Assembly: GCF_003573695.1 (NCBI RefSeq)
Contig: NC_039367.1
Location: forward strand, 29,908,442 to 29,972,441
Direction: 5' to 3'
DNA length: 64,000 bases
Source of the DNA: Papaver somniferum
Taxonomy: Eukaryota > Streptophyta > Magnoliopsida > Ranunculales > Papaveraceae
Every line of letters begins with the position of its first letter. The first letter of the stretch is position 1. The translations under genes and the position numbers were made by a program. The notes beneath the pieces were generated by a model, which was given only the letters and a program-made list of their open reading frames with translations, searched no databases and was not told the DNA's origin. This document shows, in pieces, positions 1-10,864 of this stretch.

Positions 1-1120
1 GTAACAACTAACTCTTGTGTTTTCATTCAAGTCAAAAAACACAACTCTCCTTCTGGATACTTGTAGTGCGAGTTCATATTGTTCTCCCACAGCATACACA
101 CTATCTAACCATGGTTGCCAAATATATGATGCACTTGTGCTAGTGTCAATCTGTGTTCTTGCGCTTGTGACTGATCGAGTATTTCCTAGTGTCCTTTTGG
201 CCTCCTCTATGTCCTCTTTTCCTTGATATAATGTTAGTCTTCTTGAAGATACAAATCTTTGGGAAAACATCATAATGATCTCCAGGTATCTGACGAAGCA
301 AGGATTGCATGTTGTGGAAGTAATAAGAGTACCAATACTCAATTTCCATAACCATGACAGAAAAGTCCTTATCGTTGGTTGACCATTCGTCAAGAAATTT
401 ATAGGTATTACCTAACGAAGCTATACACCGGTCATATTACCCAACTCTATCTAAATCACCCAACAATATAACCCAACGCTTATCTACTCTTCTACTAGAA
501 TGCGCAAGAAGAAAATGACCAAAACACCACATAAAGAATGCCCCCGTCAATGTCTCTGCACATTCAATATTGTCCTGGTTTTCTTTACTTTCAATGTAGT
601 TTTTCAAGATAGCCAAGGATAATGAATTTTTCTTAGAGTCCCATGCACCATGATAATTTTTAATATCCAAAAAATATAAATCATCCAGAGAAGGATATGT
701 TAGATCACTAACCAACTGCGGCATAACTACTGGTCGTTTACTAGGGTCACCAGTGGGAGTTCCCGTTAACATGTACCAATCTACTAGAAAGAGGCCAATT
801 TCAAACTCTTGAAAAATGAAAGCTCTTCGTTTTTTCCCACCATCTCTCAGCTATGGCTTTAACTAAGACTTTATCCCCGTTGACGAACTCAAAAGCAGAA
901 GAAAAGCCACAATTGTCACAATATATCGTTGTGCTGCCGGATTATTGTTCACTTCAATTTTATAATACACTTCAACGTCTTTCAAAATACTTGTAAAATT
1001 TAATTTGTGATGATCTTTCATATATTTACGTACATGTTTATCAATAGTCTTTGACGATACTGTATCCAAACCATCTAGCAATTCATCCATACTCATACTA
1101 CAATCAATAACAAACATGAA
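1..1120 (-). pseudogene. plant mobile domain (PMD)-like gene, broken, runs off left edge
   Basis: Read on the minus strand, a PMD-type protein can be followed from about 1115 down to base 1. The signature stretch ERWWEKTKSFHF (about 862-825) matches the ERW-PETHTFH motif typical of plant mobile domain proteins. Further on come LTGTPTGDPSKRP (about 772-735) and ILLGDLDRVG (about 469-440). An in-frame TAA at 437-439 stands where the continuation, reading YDRCIASLGNTYKFLDEW, would need a Gln codon. Frames also change near 920, near 800 and near 146, after which an IWQPW segment continues to the edge. PMD proteins are plant nuclear proteins linked to MAIL1/MAIN silencing factors or carried by transposons. 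This copy cannot make one protein, and the true 5' end is unclear. Confidence 0.65.
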
Positions 1121-1650
1121 AAAAATATTAAATTTCATACAAATTTTCATCACAAATAATCATACAGACTAATCATAATAAAAAATAATCAAATTATCAT
1201 ACAAATTATCATTATACATTATGATTCATTTTCATCGTACAAATAATAAAAAATAATCAAATTATCATACAAATTTACTTACAAATTTTACTTACAAACT
1301 AATCATACAAATTATCATTCATTTTCATCACAAAAATCAAAATTCATTTTTTTGTTCATCACAAATAATTAAATTAAATCCAAAAAAAAAGAAATCATCA
1401 CAAAAAATCAAATTAAATCATACACATATCTTCTGAATTATCTAAATAACTAATATCAAACATCAATTTGAATGAAATATCATGATAATAAAAAATCATA
1501 AAACTTCAAACCTGAAACTTAAATTTCTTACCCCAATTGATTTCGTGGACTGAATTGCTCCAAACTACCCTCAAACGATCACAAATTTGTTGCTTAACAA
1601 ACCCACGCAAGAAATTGGATATTTTTTTTCTCTATAAATGTTGAATTAGA
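1121..1650. other. AT-rich spacer
   Basis: Low-complexity DNA with repeated ATCATACAAATTATCATT-like words. No coding signal is seen. It may be intron or 5' leader of the plant-mobile-domain relic, because a pyrimidine-rich minus-strand stretch follows near 1650, but this is not certain. Confidence 0.4.
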
Positions 1651-1739
1651 ACATGCATTTTCTGGAGAGAAATGAAAATGAAGGAAGAAATGAGGAAGAC
1701 CGATCATTTGTGGAAGATATCGATTTTCTGAGCACTGTT

Positions 1740-1995
1740 CGGTGCTGCGCGGTTCACCTAGTTGACCAAGTCAAGTGTTGTTCTATTCAGCGTTCCTCAT
1801 TTCGCTTTCTATTCAGCGTCCAGCGTCGTTCTATTCAGCATCTAGCTGCTAGATTAGCACTATATCCTACTTGGGAGGTTGCCCTAGCTAACGTGGATTG
1901 CTAATCTAACTGCTAGATTAACACGCCATAGGACTAAGCCTAACTACCAGCGTAGCACACCATAAGACTAAGCCTAACTACCAGCGCACAAACAA
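1740..1995. repeat. short degenerate direct repeats
   Basis: Words such as TTCTATTCAGC recur about four times between 1770 and 1850. A unit reading AAGACTAAGCCTAACTACCAGCG occurs, with small changes, twice between 1930 and 1990. It looks like an old transposon relic. No terminal repeats or target duplication could be fixed. Confidence 0.35.
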
Positions 1996-2024
1996 CCAAG
2001 CGTGTGTTTCATTACAGATTTTTC

Positions 2025-2297
2025 TAGGCAGTCATGATCCATTCAAGCATGCATGTAGATACATTGCACATCTGTTAAAGCTTTGGTTTTTTATATATTT
2101 TTATTTGTTCATATATATTGATCGATGCTACAGTCTGGTAGGAGACACTACTCTTGATATTACAGTCTGGGAGGGGAACACATTATCGGTCACTAATATG
2201 GGGAACAATGCAGAGACAGTGGCGCATATAGAGGAAGTTCCGCCACAAGAATACATGCCCTTGCTGTACACTGTAGCCCGAGTCCCGACTATAAAAG
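2025..2297 (+). promoter_or_regulatory. promoter of DUF241 copy 1
   Basis: TATAAAAG at 2290-2297 lies 101 bp before the ATG at 2398. Upstream is the module GCAGAGACAGTGGCGCATAT (2209-2228) followed by GAGGAAGTTCC. The same order of module, then TATA, then about 100 bp of leader is seen before all four DUF241 copies. The far upstream part (ATGATCCATTCA..., TCTGGTAG) is most like copy 3. Confidence 0.6.
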
Positions 2298-2397
2298 GAG
2301 CACTAGGTAAGACCCAATAACCATCATCAAAATATCAGTTTCTACATTAACTTGTATATCCATAAACTTTCATAGTTTTCATCTAAACAAGACAAAA

Positions 2398-3134
2398 ATG
2401 TCTTCCTCAAACAAAACTCTCCATGCTCGTTCAATCAGTTTGCCCACCAGATCCAACCCACTCGCTGCTGCAGTTGAGGAACAACTCTGCAAATTGAGAT
2501 CTTCACTTCTCACCTCATCTATCTCCAACAACTTGGTTGCTCTGAAGGACTTGTATGAATGTGTTGAGGATTTCCTCTCTACCGAAGATGGAAAATGCTT
2601 AGACGCAGTGTTGGACAAATCTGTCATGTTGTTGGATGTTTGTGGAACCATTAAGGATGTATCATCTCAAATGAAGCAATCTGCCCAAGATCTTCAATCA
2701 TCTATCCGAAGGCAATCAAATGAGTTTGACGCATACATGACCTCAAGAAAGAAAGCCTGCAAAGTCATTCAGAAATGCCTTTCAGATCTTAAGAAAAAAA
2801 CACCAACAAAAACAATGACCTCGTTACCGATGTCCTAACAAAAGTTGAAGCAACTACGCTTGCAGTTTTTGAATCTATCTTGTCTTTCCTATCTGCACCA
2901 AAGCAAAGGTCACTAGTTTCAAAGTTGACCAACAAAAGTGCAACCCAACAAGTTGTCAATAAAGTAACCAAGATCGATGCCGCATTGAAATCCAAAGTCA
3001 TTGAAGCAAAAGACGTGCAGAAGTCATTGGCTACCCTTGAAATGAACCTTCAAGAACTTGAAGATGGACTAGAATCTGTCTTTAGGTGTCTGATCAAGAA
3101 CCGAGTTTCACTTCTTAACATCCTAAACCAATAG
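2398..3134 (+). pseudogene. DUF241 domain protein, copy 1, frameshifted
   Basis: The protein begins MSSSNKTLHARSISLPTRSN, the conserved N-terminus of the plant DUF241 family (BPS1-like proteins, function unknown). Copies 3 and 4 have 244 residues. Here a run of A around 2792-2798 has two extra bases compared with the other three copies, so the frame leaves DUF241 after residue ~132 and stops at 2836-2838 after 146 codons. The original frame is otherwise clean and resumes to a stop at 3134, ending SLLNILNQ. Further changes not shared with the other copies are A in place of V in KKACK and N in place of T in LTNKSA. Promoter and 3' flank are kept, so it may still be transcribed. A sequencing error in a homopolymer is a possible alternative. 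Confidence 0.85.
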
Positions 3135-4840
3135 ATCCATAGATATTTCACCTCCCATTGGTATTTTCCGCCTTTTATTAGGAAATGCCTAATGGAATTT
3201 TACTGTACATACTGTATACAAATGAGAAACAAAGTATATTAATACAAGAAATCACTTTACTCGAAACAATTTTAGCAAATTATCTTTTTTTTTTCAGTAT
3301 TACACGATCCACCAATAACGCAAACTAATTACTCGGTAATTAATTAAGGCCTTGTTCTACCTGTCTTTGTTTAGATGATTAAGGAAGCATTGACATTGTT
3401 TTTGAATATATGAGATGAACATGTGAAGATTCTAAATGTTAGAGAAACAAGGGGCATATGCATAGGCTGTTCAGCCAGAGATACGAAAGAATCATTCAGG
3501 ATGACACGTCTGTGTCACATATTGTATTAATTCAAGGCTGTCAAGATTCTAAATGTTAGAGAAACAAGGGAACTTATGTATAGGATGATCAGCTAGAGAT
3601 ACGGAAAATTATTCAGGATAATGTGTTAGCATCACATCAGATTGATTATAACAAATTCAACGCTGTCAGATTCTAATTGCTAATGGATTACCAGACATGG
3701 ATACTCATTTTTAAATAGAGCTCAAAACTTTTAAGTTCTGGCAATATGTGTGTTTATCAATGTCAATATTTTGTTGGTACTTGGTATCCAATTCATGCAC
3801 ACATCCAGATATCATATCTTACTGCACGTACCATTGTTATCCTTGGTTTGTTGTTCTATGTATGTAAGAAGGCATAATATGGGTATCAGTATTCTCTGAA
3901 GGCATGCAATTTTACTATATGTCGTAGTTCAATCAAGAGACAACCATAAATAAACAACTAAAATGAATAAAAATCTGCATTAATCATGTAAAAGCCGATA
4001 TCCAAACTGGACAAAGTATTCGAATGCTTACCTGATTTTTTATGTGGAGTGCATCAAAATAAGCAGCGCCTATAGGAGTTGGCGACACAAAATTTTCTAC
4101 TCATTTCTTCCAAATTTGTCCAATTAGAAGCGCATTGCCTCCAAGGTAAAGGTAATGCAACATGCAACCATCTTGATTACCACCTGCCTGCATATATAAG
4201 CTGCTTCTACCATAATCCCAAGCCTTTTGCATTCCCTTTCCTATCTTGTTGTAGGCACTGGTTGCTGGTAACCAATCTTAAAGTACAAACCGCTGAAAAC
4301 TTCAAACAATTATCAAGCTGCATTTTAAGGTTAGAGTTTGCTGAAAAGTCTTAATATAGACGTTTCAAATTCTGTCACTTTTTTTAGACGGGAGAGGATA
4401 TCCAAAAAAAAATCGAACAACTTGCTAATATTCCGCGGCCTAACGGTTTATTTTGCCACTGTTAAATTGAGTGTCCCTTGCAGCTTAATTGGATATATAG
4501 TTCTTTAGTTACTATATATCTTGATATGCTACATGTTACTAGATTACAGGAATGGATAGAAATTCGAATAACAACCAAATGAATATAGACAACAGGAGGA
4601 GCCATCTGATTCATCTTGTTTCTGTTTACATGCTCTTTTTGGTTCCTAAGTTTGAACATTTATAATAAAATGCAAGGCTGTCAAGATTCCAACGGTTGGG
4701 AAACGTATACATCGATCATTATGCGTATCATTACAAATCTTTATAGGTAGTAATGCACTCATGCACGTACTTGCATATTTGGCTAATTCTATAGGATTCG
4801 TCTTATAAAATAAAATTATATATTAATTGATGCTATAGAG
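3135..4840. other. spacer between DUF241 copies 1 and 2, homologous to 26288-27963
   Basis: The spacer follows the downstream DNA of copy 3 in order: the 3' flank with CACCTCCCATTGG, repeated ATTCTAAATGTTAGAGAAAC words, the block near 4090-4350 (matching 27200-27450), and ATAGTTCTTTAGTTACTATA near 4498 (matching about 27612). Short open stretches on the minus strand near 4100-4350 occur in both copies, but I do not recognise a protein. No gene is called. Confidence 0.6.
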
Positions 4841-4963
4841 TCAGTAGGGTACATACTATTGATGGAGGGAACAGTGCAGAGACAATGGCGTGTATAGGGG
4901 AAGTTCCACCACATGAATACGTCCCCTTGCTGTACATTGTAGCCTGAATCCTGACTATAAAAG
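4690..4963 (+). promoter_or_regulatory. promoter of DUF241 copy 2
   Basis: TATAAAAG at 4956-4963 is 106 bp before the ATG at 5069. The upstream module is present as GCAGAGACAATGGCGTGTAT. The distal part (CTATAGAGTCAGT, ACATACTATT) matches copy 4 rather than copies 1 or 3. Confidence 0.6.
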
Positions 4964-5068
4964 GAGCACCAGGTGAGAACCAATAACCATCATCAAAAAA
5001 ATCATTTTCTACATTAACTTGTATATCAAATTAAATTTGTTCTTAGTTATCTTCTACATAAGGCGAAA

Positions 5069-5929
5069 ATGTCTACCTCAAACAAAACTTTCCATGCTCG
5101 TTCAATCAGTTTGCCCACCAGATCCAACCCACTCGCTACTGCAGTTGAGGAACAACTCTTCAAATTGAGATCTTCAGTTCTCACCTCATCCATCTCCAAC
5201 AACTTGGTTGCTCTTAAGGACTTGTATGAAGGTGTTGAGGATTTCCTCTCTACCGAAGATGGAAAATGCTTAGACGCAGTCTTGGACAGATCTGTCGTGT
5301 TGTTGGATGTCTGTGGAACTATTAAGGATGTTTCATCTCAAATGAAGCAATCTTCCCAAGATCTTCAATCATCTATCCGAAGGCAATCAAATGAGTTTGA
5401 CGCATACATGACCTCAAGAAAGAAAGTCTGCAAAGCCATCCAAAAATGCCTTTCAGATATTAAGAAAAACACCAACAAAAACAATGACCTCGTTACCAAT
5501 GTCCTAACAGAAGTTGAAGCAACCACTCTTGCAGTTTTTGAATTTATCCTGTCTTTCCTATCTGCACCAAAGCAAAGGTCACTAGTCTCAAAGTTGACCA
5601 CCAAAAGTGCAAACCAACAAGTTGTCAATGAAGTAACCAAGATCGATGTCGCTTTGAAATCCAAAGTCATTGAAGCAAAAGAAGTGCAGAAGTCATTGGC
5701 TGCCCTTGAGATGAACCTTCAAGATCGATGTCGCTTTGAAATACAAGTTGTCAATGAAGTAACCAAGATCGATGTCGCTTTGAAATCCAAAGTCATTGAA
5801 GCAAAAGAAGTGCAGAAGTCATTGGCTGCCCTTGAGATGAACCTTCAAGAACTTGAAGATGGACTAGAATCTGTCTTTAGGTGTCTGATCAAGAACCGAG
5901 TTTCACTCCTTAACATCCTCAACCAATAG
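5069..5929 (+). CDS. DUF241 domain protein, copy 2, with internal duplication
   Basis: A single exon of 286 codons beginning MSTSNKTFHARS and ending SLLNILNQ. Copies 3 and 4 have 244 residues. DUF241 proteins (Pfam PF03087) are plant-specific, mostly helical and of unknown function, related to the BYPASS1 group; I infer a soluble coiled protein. No signal peptide or membrane segment is evident. The extra 42 residues come from an in-frame duplication of VVNEVTKIDVALKSK through LEMNLQ in the C-terminal half, joined by a short filler (DRCRFEIQ). The start is chosen because the N-terminus is conserved in all four copies and lies at the usual distance from the TATA box. Coding sequence is closest to copy 3 apart from the last ~20 codons, which resemble copy 4. 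Confidence 0.9.
   Translation: MSTSNKTFHARSISLPTRSNPLATAVEEQLFKLRSSVLTSSISNNLVALKDLYEGVEDFLSTEDGKCLDAVLDRSVVLLDVCGTIKDVSSQMKQSSQDLQSSIRRQSNEFDAYMTSRKKVCKAIQKCLSDIKKNTNKNNDLVTNVLTEVEATTLAVFEFILSFLSAPKQRSLVSKLTTKSANQQVVNEVTKIDVALKSKVIEAKEVQKSLAALEMNLQDRCRFEIQVVNEVTKIDVALKSKVIEAKEVQKSLAALEMNLQELEDGLESVFRCLIKNRVSLLNILNQ
5621..5872 (+). repeat. 126-bp tandem duplication inside DUF241 copy 2
   Basis: Two units start with GTTGTCAATGAAGTAACC at 5621 and 5747, exactly 126 bp apart, so the frame is kept. The end of unit 1 (5721-5742, AAGATCGATGTCGCTTTGAA...) is itself a copy of 5639-5660, placed where the other genes read on into GAACTTGAAGATGG. The junctions share CAAGA and CAAGTTG. Confidence 0.9.
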
Positions 5930-6620
5930 ATCCATAGATATCTTCACCTCCCATTGGTATTTTCCGCTTTTTATTAGGAAATGCCTCATGGAATTTTTAC
6001 TGTACAACTGTATACAAATGAAAAACAAAGTATATTAATACATGAAATCACTTTACTCGAAACAATTTTTGCAAATTATCTTTTTTTTGTTTTGCTTCAG
6101 TAATTACACAATCCATCATTAAAGCAAACGAATTACTCGGGTAATTAAGGCCTTGTTCTACGTGTCTTTGTTTAAATGATTAAGGAAGCATTGACCTTTT
6201 TAAAATAAATAAATACGAGATGAACATGCGAAGATTCTAAATGTTAGAGAAACAAGGGAACATGCCGTTCAGCGGGTGATACAAAAGAATCATTCAGGAT
6301 AACACGTCCGCATCACATTGATTGTATCAAATTCATGGTTGTCAAGATTCTAATTGTTATAGAAACAAGGGAACATATATATAGGCTGATCAGTGAGAGA
6401 TATGAAAGAATCATTCAGGATAACATGTTTGCATCACACCGTCAATAACAAATTTAAGGCTGTCAAGATTCTTAATGTCGAGACTATTCAACCAAAAGAA
6501 TAGCTACTCGTGCACAATTATGTTAATCATTTTATGACTTACCAGTTTGATTAACCTGCAAAGTGATTTTCCTTCCTATCTCCATAAGTGACTAAGCGTA
6601 TTGGTGTATGTATATGTCTT
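5930..6620. other. spacer after DUF241 copy 2
   Basis: Contains the conserved 3' flank (CACCTCCCATTGGTATTTTCC) and repeated words like ATTCAGGATAACA and GGCTGTCAAGATTCT, also found after copies 1 and 3. No gene is seen. Confidence 0.5.
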
Positions 6621-6624
6621 TGAT

Positions 6625-6800
6625 AAATGGAACAACCCACAGACATGGGCGACTAAAGCGGAAGTCCACCACCATAAAAACCTGAAAGAACTGAGCACAA
6701 GAGCCTTAATGAGATTCCTCATGTCCCCTATAATACTGTATGTTTACTCTGGAATACCAGTAACCCTTTTGTGAATATACTATATAAGCAATGTTCTTGT
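6625..6800 (+). promoter_or_regulatory. decayed DUF241-type promoter remnant
   Basis: The stretch GGAACAACCCACAGACATGG, GCGGAAGTCCACCACCAT, then TATATAAGCA near 6781 resembles the upstream module of the DUF241 promoters (GGAACAATGCAGAGACAGTGG, GAAGTTCCACCACAT). No DUF241 coding sequence follows. A matching remnant lies after copy 4 (about 35680-35830). This is a weak similarity read by eye. Confidence 0.35.
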
Positions 6801-7059
6801 AAACAAAAGGTGATTATAAAGAGAAGACGTAACATGTCTGCTAGTGGCCAAAATTAGCACCAGCGTATGAGCAATAAAGTTTAAATTCATTTGGGAGATT
6901 GATTGTAGTACTAACGCAATTGCCCTATTCTTTCACTAAAATTAGTTAGTTCGCACATTAAAACAGACAGATCAATCCATTTGGCGAACCCACAAGATCA
7001 GTACAAAAAAAAATCTAATTCAGGGGTTAAATTGATCCTTCTAGTGCTGATAATGGGTG

Positions 7060-7440
7060 TCAATAATCAAAATAGTAGCATGGTTTATTGTCAGTCAAAA
7101 GAAAAACCCAAGTTACCTGAATCGTCAGAAGATTAGAGATCTCTGAGAGAAGGATGGATGGATGATGAACAACATCTAAGTTTTGCATAACCAATTTGGA
7201 TTCTAAAACTGATTCGGTGGGCAAATGTGTTAAGATGTCCAATTATTGTGATGCCCGTTTGGGAGCTCCATCGAGAATCCTGTGAAAAAAACTAGGGCTT
7301 GAAAAAATGGAGAGAGAGAGAGTAAAATGGAAGGCGCAAACTGAATGCAAGTGTTCGCGAGTACAGCCTTCGCTAATAAACAGCCACACAGCAAAGGGTG
7401 TAGGGTCAAGGGTGGGGAAGTGGAGCCCGACGGGACCCAT
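7060..7440 (-). pseudogene. possible 5' leader and first exon of an unknown minus-strand gene
   Basis: On the minus strand a pyrimidine-rich leader (CTCTCTCTCTCC near 7320) is followed by AATCTTCTGACGATTCAG and then GTAACTTGGG, a good splice donor (about 7116-7107). This looks like a transcription start region plus first exon. No downstream exon was found. It is an inference from composition and the donor only. Confidence 0.25.
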
Positions 7441-7530
7441 CCAAACGGACCAAACCCAATGGGAGGAATTTGAATTCGTCCTTTTACCCTTCTTTCATTA
7501 TTTATTTTTATTTTATTTTTTTTTGAAGAA

Positions 7531-7800
7531 ACATCGAGATCAGGCCTGATCCCTAGCCTGAGAAATGGGTTGTTGTTATCTTGATTAATAGGAGCGGGTT
7601 TGGGCTGTTTGAAGAATTGAATCAATTTTTCGACTGGAGAATCAACCATCAATTCATGTACAATCCTAGGAGGACCATCCTCTTGTAAGCATTCTTCGAT
7701 CTTCACTTCCATGTTATGCTGCATATCCTTCAAATACCAATCGAAGTTCTCTCTGAAATTTGGAGACTCATACTCATGAGGGAATGCAATTCTGCATGGC
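7531..7800 (-). pseudogene. unrecognised coding-like fragment with A-rich end
   Basis: Minus strand, an open stretch reads NFRENFDWYLKDMQHNMEVK and goes on through QEDGPPRIVHEL to NNNPFLRLG, then an A-rich run (7503-7536). It has the look of a retroposed 3' gene end. I do not recognise the family. It abuts the 5' end of the LINE at about 7810. Confidence 0.3.
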
Positions 7801-7812
7801 AGACGACTAACT

Positions 7813-9251
7813 ATGTACTCGTATGTGTCCCTAAAATTTGGTACTGAAGCCTATGAAACTCCTACTATTTCCCACTGGCTAGAAGTTGCTTATGCTCTCA
7901 ATGGCATTAAATTATGTAAAGTTTGCAGAATCCTTGATCACCCAAGCCCTTTATGTCCTGCTCAACCAAATCAAAACCATCCTTCTCACCAGTCTCTACT
8001 AACTCCCCAACCAGCTCCTCCACCAAGAACTCCACAACAAAAAATTGTCCAAGCTGGTAAAGATATGATCCACAGAATTTACTCAGATGCTGATGTTGCT
8101 GCTGAATTTGAAGCAAAAATGAAGGTTGCTAAAAGATTGGAGCTTGAAAAAGCCATTGCAAACATTGCTTCAACTTCAAATAGTCATATCATCTTTGGAG
8201 CTCAGTCATTTCCCATTAATCTTTCAAGCTCTCATCACCCTGATGTTCTGGCTTGTCAAATAAAAAATAGAATATTAGAGCTGGCAAAAAAGATAGCGGG
8301 TTCTTACAAGAAAAAAATTTCAAGAATGAAAGCTGCTGCAAGCCTGCAAGTAGGGCTGTTCATGGTCGGTTTTGGTTCGGTTTCTAGCCAAACCAAAACC
8401 GAAACCAATATTATTGGTTTCTAAAAATCTAAACCAAACCAATCCATTAACCATTGGTTCGGTTTCCAAATGGTTCCAGTTGGTTTCGGTTTATCCCAGT
8501 GGTTTTTGGTTAACCAATAATTATGTCAAACCAAAAAAAAATACACAAATTTACAGATAAAAAAATCGTAGTTGCCGATAGTATTGGTTTACACAAATAT
8601 ACAGACAAAAAAAATCAAGAATAGTTAAAGCTTACTCTAATTCTAGAGATCAAATGAAGATATATAATATATCTTAATTTAGATATTGACAAATACAAAA
8701 GAAGGAAGACGGGAAGAAAAACGTCGAGTAGCAGCAGCTGTAGTTGGGGGTGGAGAAGGGAGGCGGCTGAGAGAAGGAGAAAGAGAAAGAGGGAGAGTAT
8801 CATAATGAAATATTAGATTTAGGGTTTCTATTTATCCTCTAAATTAATGGGTAGAATCTAATACTTTTAAATCGACGGTAGAAATTAAGTTTAAAAATTA
8901 ATCGGTTCCCCAATGGTTTTTGGTTCGGTTTTCAGGTCAAACCAAAACCAAACCAGTAATGTCGGTTTTTCAACATTTTTTACCAAACCAATCCAAATCT
9001 AAATGGTTTGGTTCGGTTTCTTGCTTATTGGTCTGGTTCGGTCGGTTTCCAACGGTTAACCGACACCATGTTCAGCCCTACCTGCAAGAGATCATCACAT
9101 TAACAACCCTGAAGTAGAAATTGATGCTGAAGTTGCAGCTGCTGATATCACTGCTGCTGATAACATTTTCCCTGCTTCCCCTGATCCTAAAAAGTTCCCC
9201 TTCAATACCCTTCCCACTCTGGCCCAGTTCAAAGCCAATATGGATATTTAA
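7813..9251 (+). pseudogene. LINE ORF1 fragment (zinc knuckle), split by MITE
   Basis: The first part (7813-8350) has the knuckle CKVCRILDHPSPLC, spacing CX2CX4HX4C, at codons ~36-49, followed by a Pro-rich linker. This is the usual nucleic-acid-binding C-terminal half of plant LINE ORF1. The MITE at 8351-9080 cuts it. After the MITE the frame continues as DHHINNPEVEIDAEVAAAD to a stop at 9251, but one base out of register with the first part, so it was broken before or besides the MITE. Confidence 0.7.
8351..9080. mobile_element. hAT-type MITE, 730 bp, inside the LINE
   Basis: Terminal inverted repeats TAGGGCTGTTCATGG at 8351 and, reversed, TAGGGCTGAACATGG from 9080. It is flanked by a perfect 8-bp direct repeat CCTGCAAG (8343-8350 and 9081-9088), as made by hAT transposases. 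Subterminal parts are rich in GGTTCGGTT and its complement AACCAAACC. It has no protein of its own, so it would need a transposase supplied from elsewhere. Confidence 0.92.
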
Positions 9252-9663
9252 ATATCCAAAAACAAGAAGGAAGCTTGGAAAGCCAAGAAAAAAGCTCATA
9301 GTTTTGGAAACTTAAGTGAAACCATTCCAAATTCTACCCCTCATGACCCTAAAAGAAAGAAACCTCTCCGTAATGAGAATAACCACATATCTAATAGTTC
9401 TGAGATGGCCGACATCATGAGACACAAAGACTTGACTGAAGATACTAATGATCATCTGAGCAACCCTCCTACTCTAATGACTAATGGTACCTTGGAAAGC
9501 TGGTACATTCTCTCATCCCTTCTTTTATCTTTTTTTTTTAGGATCTCTAAATCTCTTCTTAATAGTCCATTACATTATAAGCACTTACTATGACCAAATC
9601 ATTAGAAGGCTTGCATCCAAATACCCAAATGTGTCATACTTCTGGCAATTTTTCACTGCTCTG

Positions 9664-10450
9664 GCATGGAACTGTCAGGGATTGAGAACAAGGGATGCTC
9701 AGAGCTACCTTAATGATATGTTTAATAAATTAAATCCTGACATAATATTTCTCTTTGAAGCTAAACAAAATATATGATAAGCTTAAGAAAACTATGCATG
9801 ATATTGGTGTCAACAATTTCTGGTTTGTTAATCCAGTAGTGGAAGGCGGCACTGCTGGTGGATTAGCGTTGATATGGAAAAATAATATTTCTTTAGACAT
9901 TTTGGACTTTTCCTTAAACCATATCAATGCCATAATCAAACCTGCCAATAGCACATCTTGGCTTTTCACAGGTTACTATGGTAGTCCTTATGATACCTCT
10001 TCTAAAGTTAACTCTTGGAAAATGATAGATAAAATTGCAGCCACCAATAAATTACCTTGGTTGGTAATAGGTGACTTCAACTTTATTCTTCATGATATTG
10101 AAAAATTCAGTACACATCCAATTGATAACTCTGAAGCATTTTTATTCCAAAACAAGATCCTTGACCTTGATTTGATTGATCTTGGTTGTACTGGTTGTCC
10201 ATTCACTTGGTCAAACAAAATAAGGGTCCATGCTCTTACTGAACAAAGATTAGATAGAGGTCTAGCAACTGATGATTGGCTAGCCCTTTATGCTAACACC
10301 ACTATCACCAATATGTTAGCCATTGGGTCTGACCATCAACCCATCTTGCTGAACTCTGACCCACACTGGAAAAATGTAAAGATACCTTTCAAGTTCTTTG
10401 GACCTTGGCTGGACCATGAAAACTTCAAGAAGATTATAGCTGACTGCTAG
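9664..10450 (+). pseudogene. LINE endonuclease domain, frameshifted
   Basis: Begins LAWNCQGLRTRDAQSYL (WNCQG is the start motif of the APE-type endonuclease), continues with NPDIIFLFEAK, then shifts frame near 9760. The second part shows GGLALIWK, GDFNFILH (catalytic Asp), LTEQRLDRGL and IGSDHQPILL (catalytic Ser-Asp-His). The frame ends at a TAG at 10450. The enzyme would nick target DNA for target-primed reverse transcription; this copy is inactive as one protein. Confidence 0.85.
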
Positions 10451-10864
10451 AGCAAAGGTCTCTCTGGTTTCAATGCCTTCACCATTGCCAAAAGACTCAA
10501 AGATATAAAGCTCAAAATCAGAGTATGGAACAAGGATGTATATGGCAACATAAAGACTAACATTGAAGAATGAAAGAACTTTTTAAACTGTCTCCACAAC
10601 AATTATTTCAAGATTGATAGAGGCCATGCTTTAGCTGATGCAAGGAAACAACTCAAAACTTGGCATGACATAGAGGAAATTTTTTGGAAAACCAAAAGCA
10701 GAGATCAACTAATAAAATTAGGAGATCAAAATACAAACTACTTTCATAGAGCCACTAAGAGTAGAATTGGAAGAAACAAAATTGATAAAATACAAGATGA
10801 GAAAGGAGATTAGATCACTGACTATCAAGAAGTCAAGAACTGCTTCACTACACACTTTTCCAAC

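Noticed and set aside
17..226. Plus-strand open frame at the left edge
   Set aside because: It overlaps the plant-mobile-domain relic on the other strand and has no recognisable protein.
1653..1904. Plus-strand open frame beginning MHFLERNENEG
   Set aside because: It lies in short direct repeats; no domain, no promoter, and repeated words explain its composition.
2379..2651. Minus-strand open frames opposite the DUF241 genes (also at 2789, 5365, 25537, 25849, 34475)
   Set aside because: They are mirror frames of the DUF241 coding sequence and recur only because the genes are copies.
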